DNA from: Phyllobacterium sp. OV277
GTDB lineage: Bacteria > Pseudomonadota > Alphaproteobacteria > Rhizobiales > Rhizobiaceae
Reading direction: 5' to 3'
DNA length: 64,000 nt
Assembly: GCF_900104355.1 (NCBI RefSeq)
Contig: NZ_FNIY01000009.1
Location: forward strand, 62,001-126,000
Of the stretch, positions 63,639 through 64,000 are shown one piece after another. The notes under the pieces are model-generated. The model was not told the DNA's origin. It worked only from the letters and a program-made list of their open reading frames with translations, and searched no databases. The position numbers were made by a program, and so were the translations under genes. Position 1 is the first letter of the stretch; each line of letters begins with the position of its first letter.

Positions 63639-64000
63639 CTAATTCGCCTTCGCCTTCAATTCCTGTGCGTAATCAAGCACCATTTGGCGGCGTTCCGGCG
63701 TGCCGGGGTGGGTTTCGAGAATGCTGGTGGAGCTGTGATCGTTGAGCTTATCCTCAGCCATCGCAAAGAAACGTGAAATGGCGGTCGGATCGTAACCCGC
63801 CTTCAACATCAGCTCGACGCTGTGCCGGTCGGCTGCACTTTCATAGGCGCGGGAATAGGACAGCGCCAGCAGGCCGCCGCCCTGCACCAGAATGTCATGG
63901 GTACTGTCACCAATATCACCGCCGATCAGCATGATCAGCCCGGTCACGCCTGCCGCGCGGTAAAGCTGGCGCAAACTGTGCTTTAGCTCCACATGGCCGA
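63639..64000 (-). CDS. M48 family metalloprotease (C-terminal part)
   Basis: The 3' part of a zinc peptidase whose start is beyond the right edge; about 120 residues are in the window. The first residues (..GHVELKHSLRQL) are the end of the HExxH metal motif, and YSRAYESAADRHSVELM carries the third ligand Glu. The tail HPGTPERRQ is typical of M48 peptidases. Frame stays open to the edge. Confidence 0.9.
   Translation of the reverse strand, partial: GHVELKHSLRQLYRAAGVTGLIMLIGGDIGDSTHDILVQGGGLLALSYSRAYESAADRHSVELMLKAGYDPTAISRFFAMAEDKLNDHSSTSILETHPGTPERRQMVLDYAQELKAKAN

Overview
The window reads as chromosomal DNA of an alphaproteobacterium of the order Hyphomicrobiales (Rhizobiales), close to the Brucella/Ochrobactrum/Phyllobacterium/Mesorhizobium group. 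This rests on gene content (bkd operon, PccA, DUF2336, PAS_5 and PilZ proteins, DUF3126 beside cysE, a dual cold-shock protein beside a DUF192 protein, and the folE-hisI-patatin order), on moderately high GC, and on many short palindromic intergenic repeats. The assignment is inferred from protein character, not from a marker gene. No rRNA, CRISPR array, insertion sequence or prophage is visible.

Layout. 1-15.8 kb is a catabolic region for amino acids and guanidino compounds: the ATPase of an amino acid importer, a tightly coupled four-gene operon (dimethylargininase-like hydrolase, TetR regulator, aminotransferase, ThDP decarboxylase), an aldehyde dehydrogenase, a second arginine-deiminase-fold enzyme, an AbgB-like M20 hydrolase, a LysR regulator, a complete spermidine/putrescine-type ABC importer and an FAD-linked oxidase. 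16.3-19.7 kb holds a betaine-type binding protein and a demethylase of the dimethylglycine/N-methylproline type. 20.6-24.9 kb is a less GC-rich surface polysaccharide cassette (Wzm/Wzt-like exporter plus a double glycosyltransferase) that ends at tRNA-Leu(GAG).

25.3-46.5 kb is mostly core metabolism and information processing: lipB, pccA, a DMT transporter, a small regulator, parE, the complete branched-chain 2-oxoacid dehydrogenase operon, a DUF2336 protein, a MaoC/CitE-like pair, flavin enzymes, an acyltransferase and thrS. 46.8-60.9 kb continues with yidD, an Fe-S scaffold, folE, hisI, a patatin, a CBS protein, a rhomboid protease, signalling proteins, cysE, a frameshifted enoyl-CoA hydratase, cold-shock and glyoxalase genes.

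60.9-63.6 kb is an accessory islet: a BrnT/BrnA toxin-antitoxin pair with a palindrome over its start codon, followed by tandemly duplicated pairs of small HTH genes (two recognisable pairs plus the tail of a third) and one gene of unknown, immunity-like appearance abutting the last HTH gene. It is flanked by ordinary genes (gloA, and an M48 peptidase cut by the right edge).

Intergenic DNA is rich in repeats. Five head-to-head pairs of a 30-31 base hairpin unit, at least four copies of a second 140-180 base element with inverted ends, one long perfect-looking inverted repeat, and a 250-base run of consecutive hairpins between parE and lpdA are described below. Two genes (enoyl-CoA hydratase and one HTH gene) each appear to lack a single G in a G run, which could be decay or a sequencing error.
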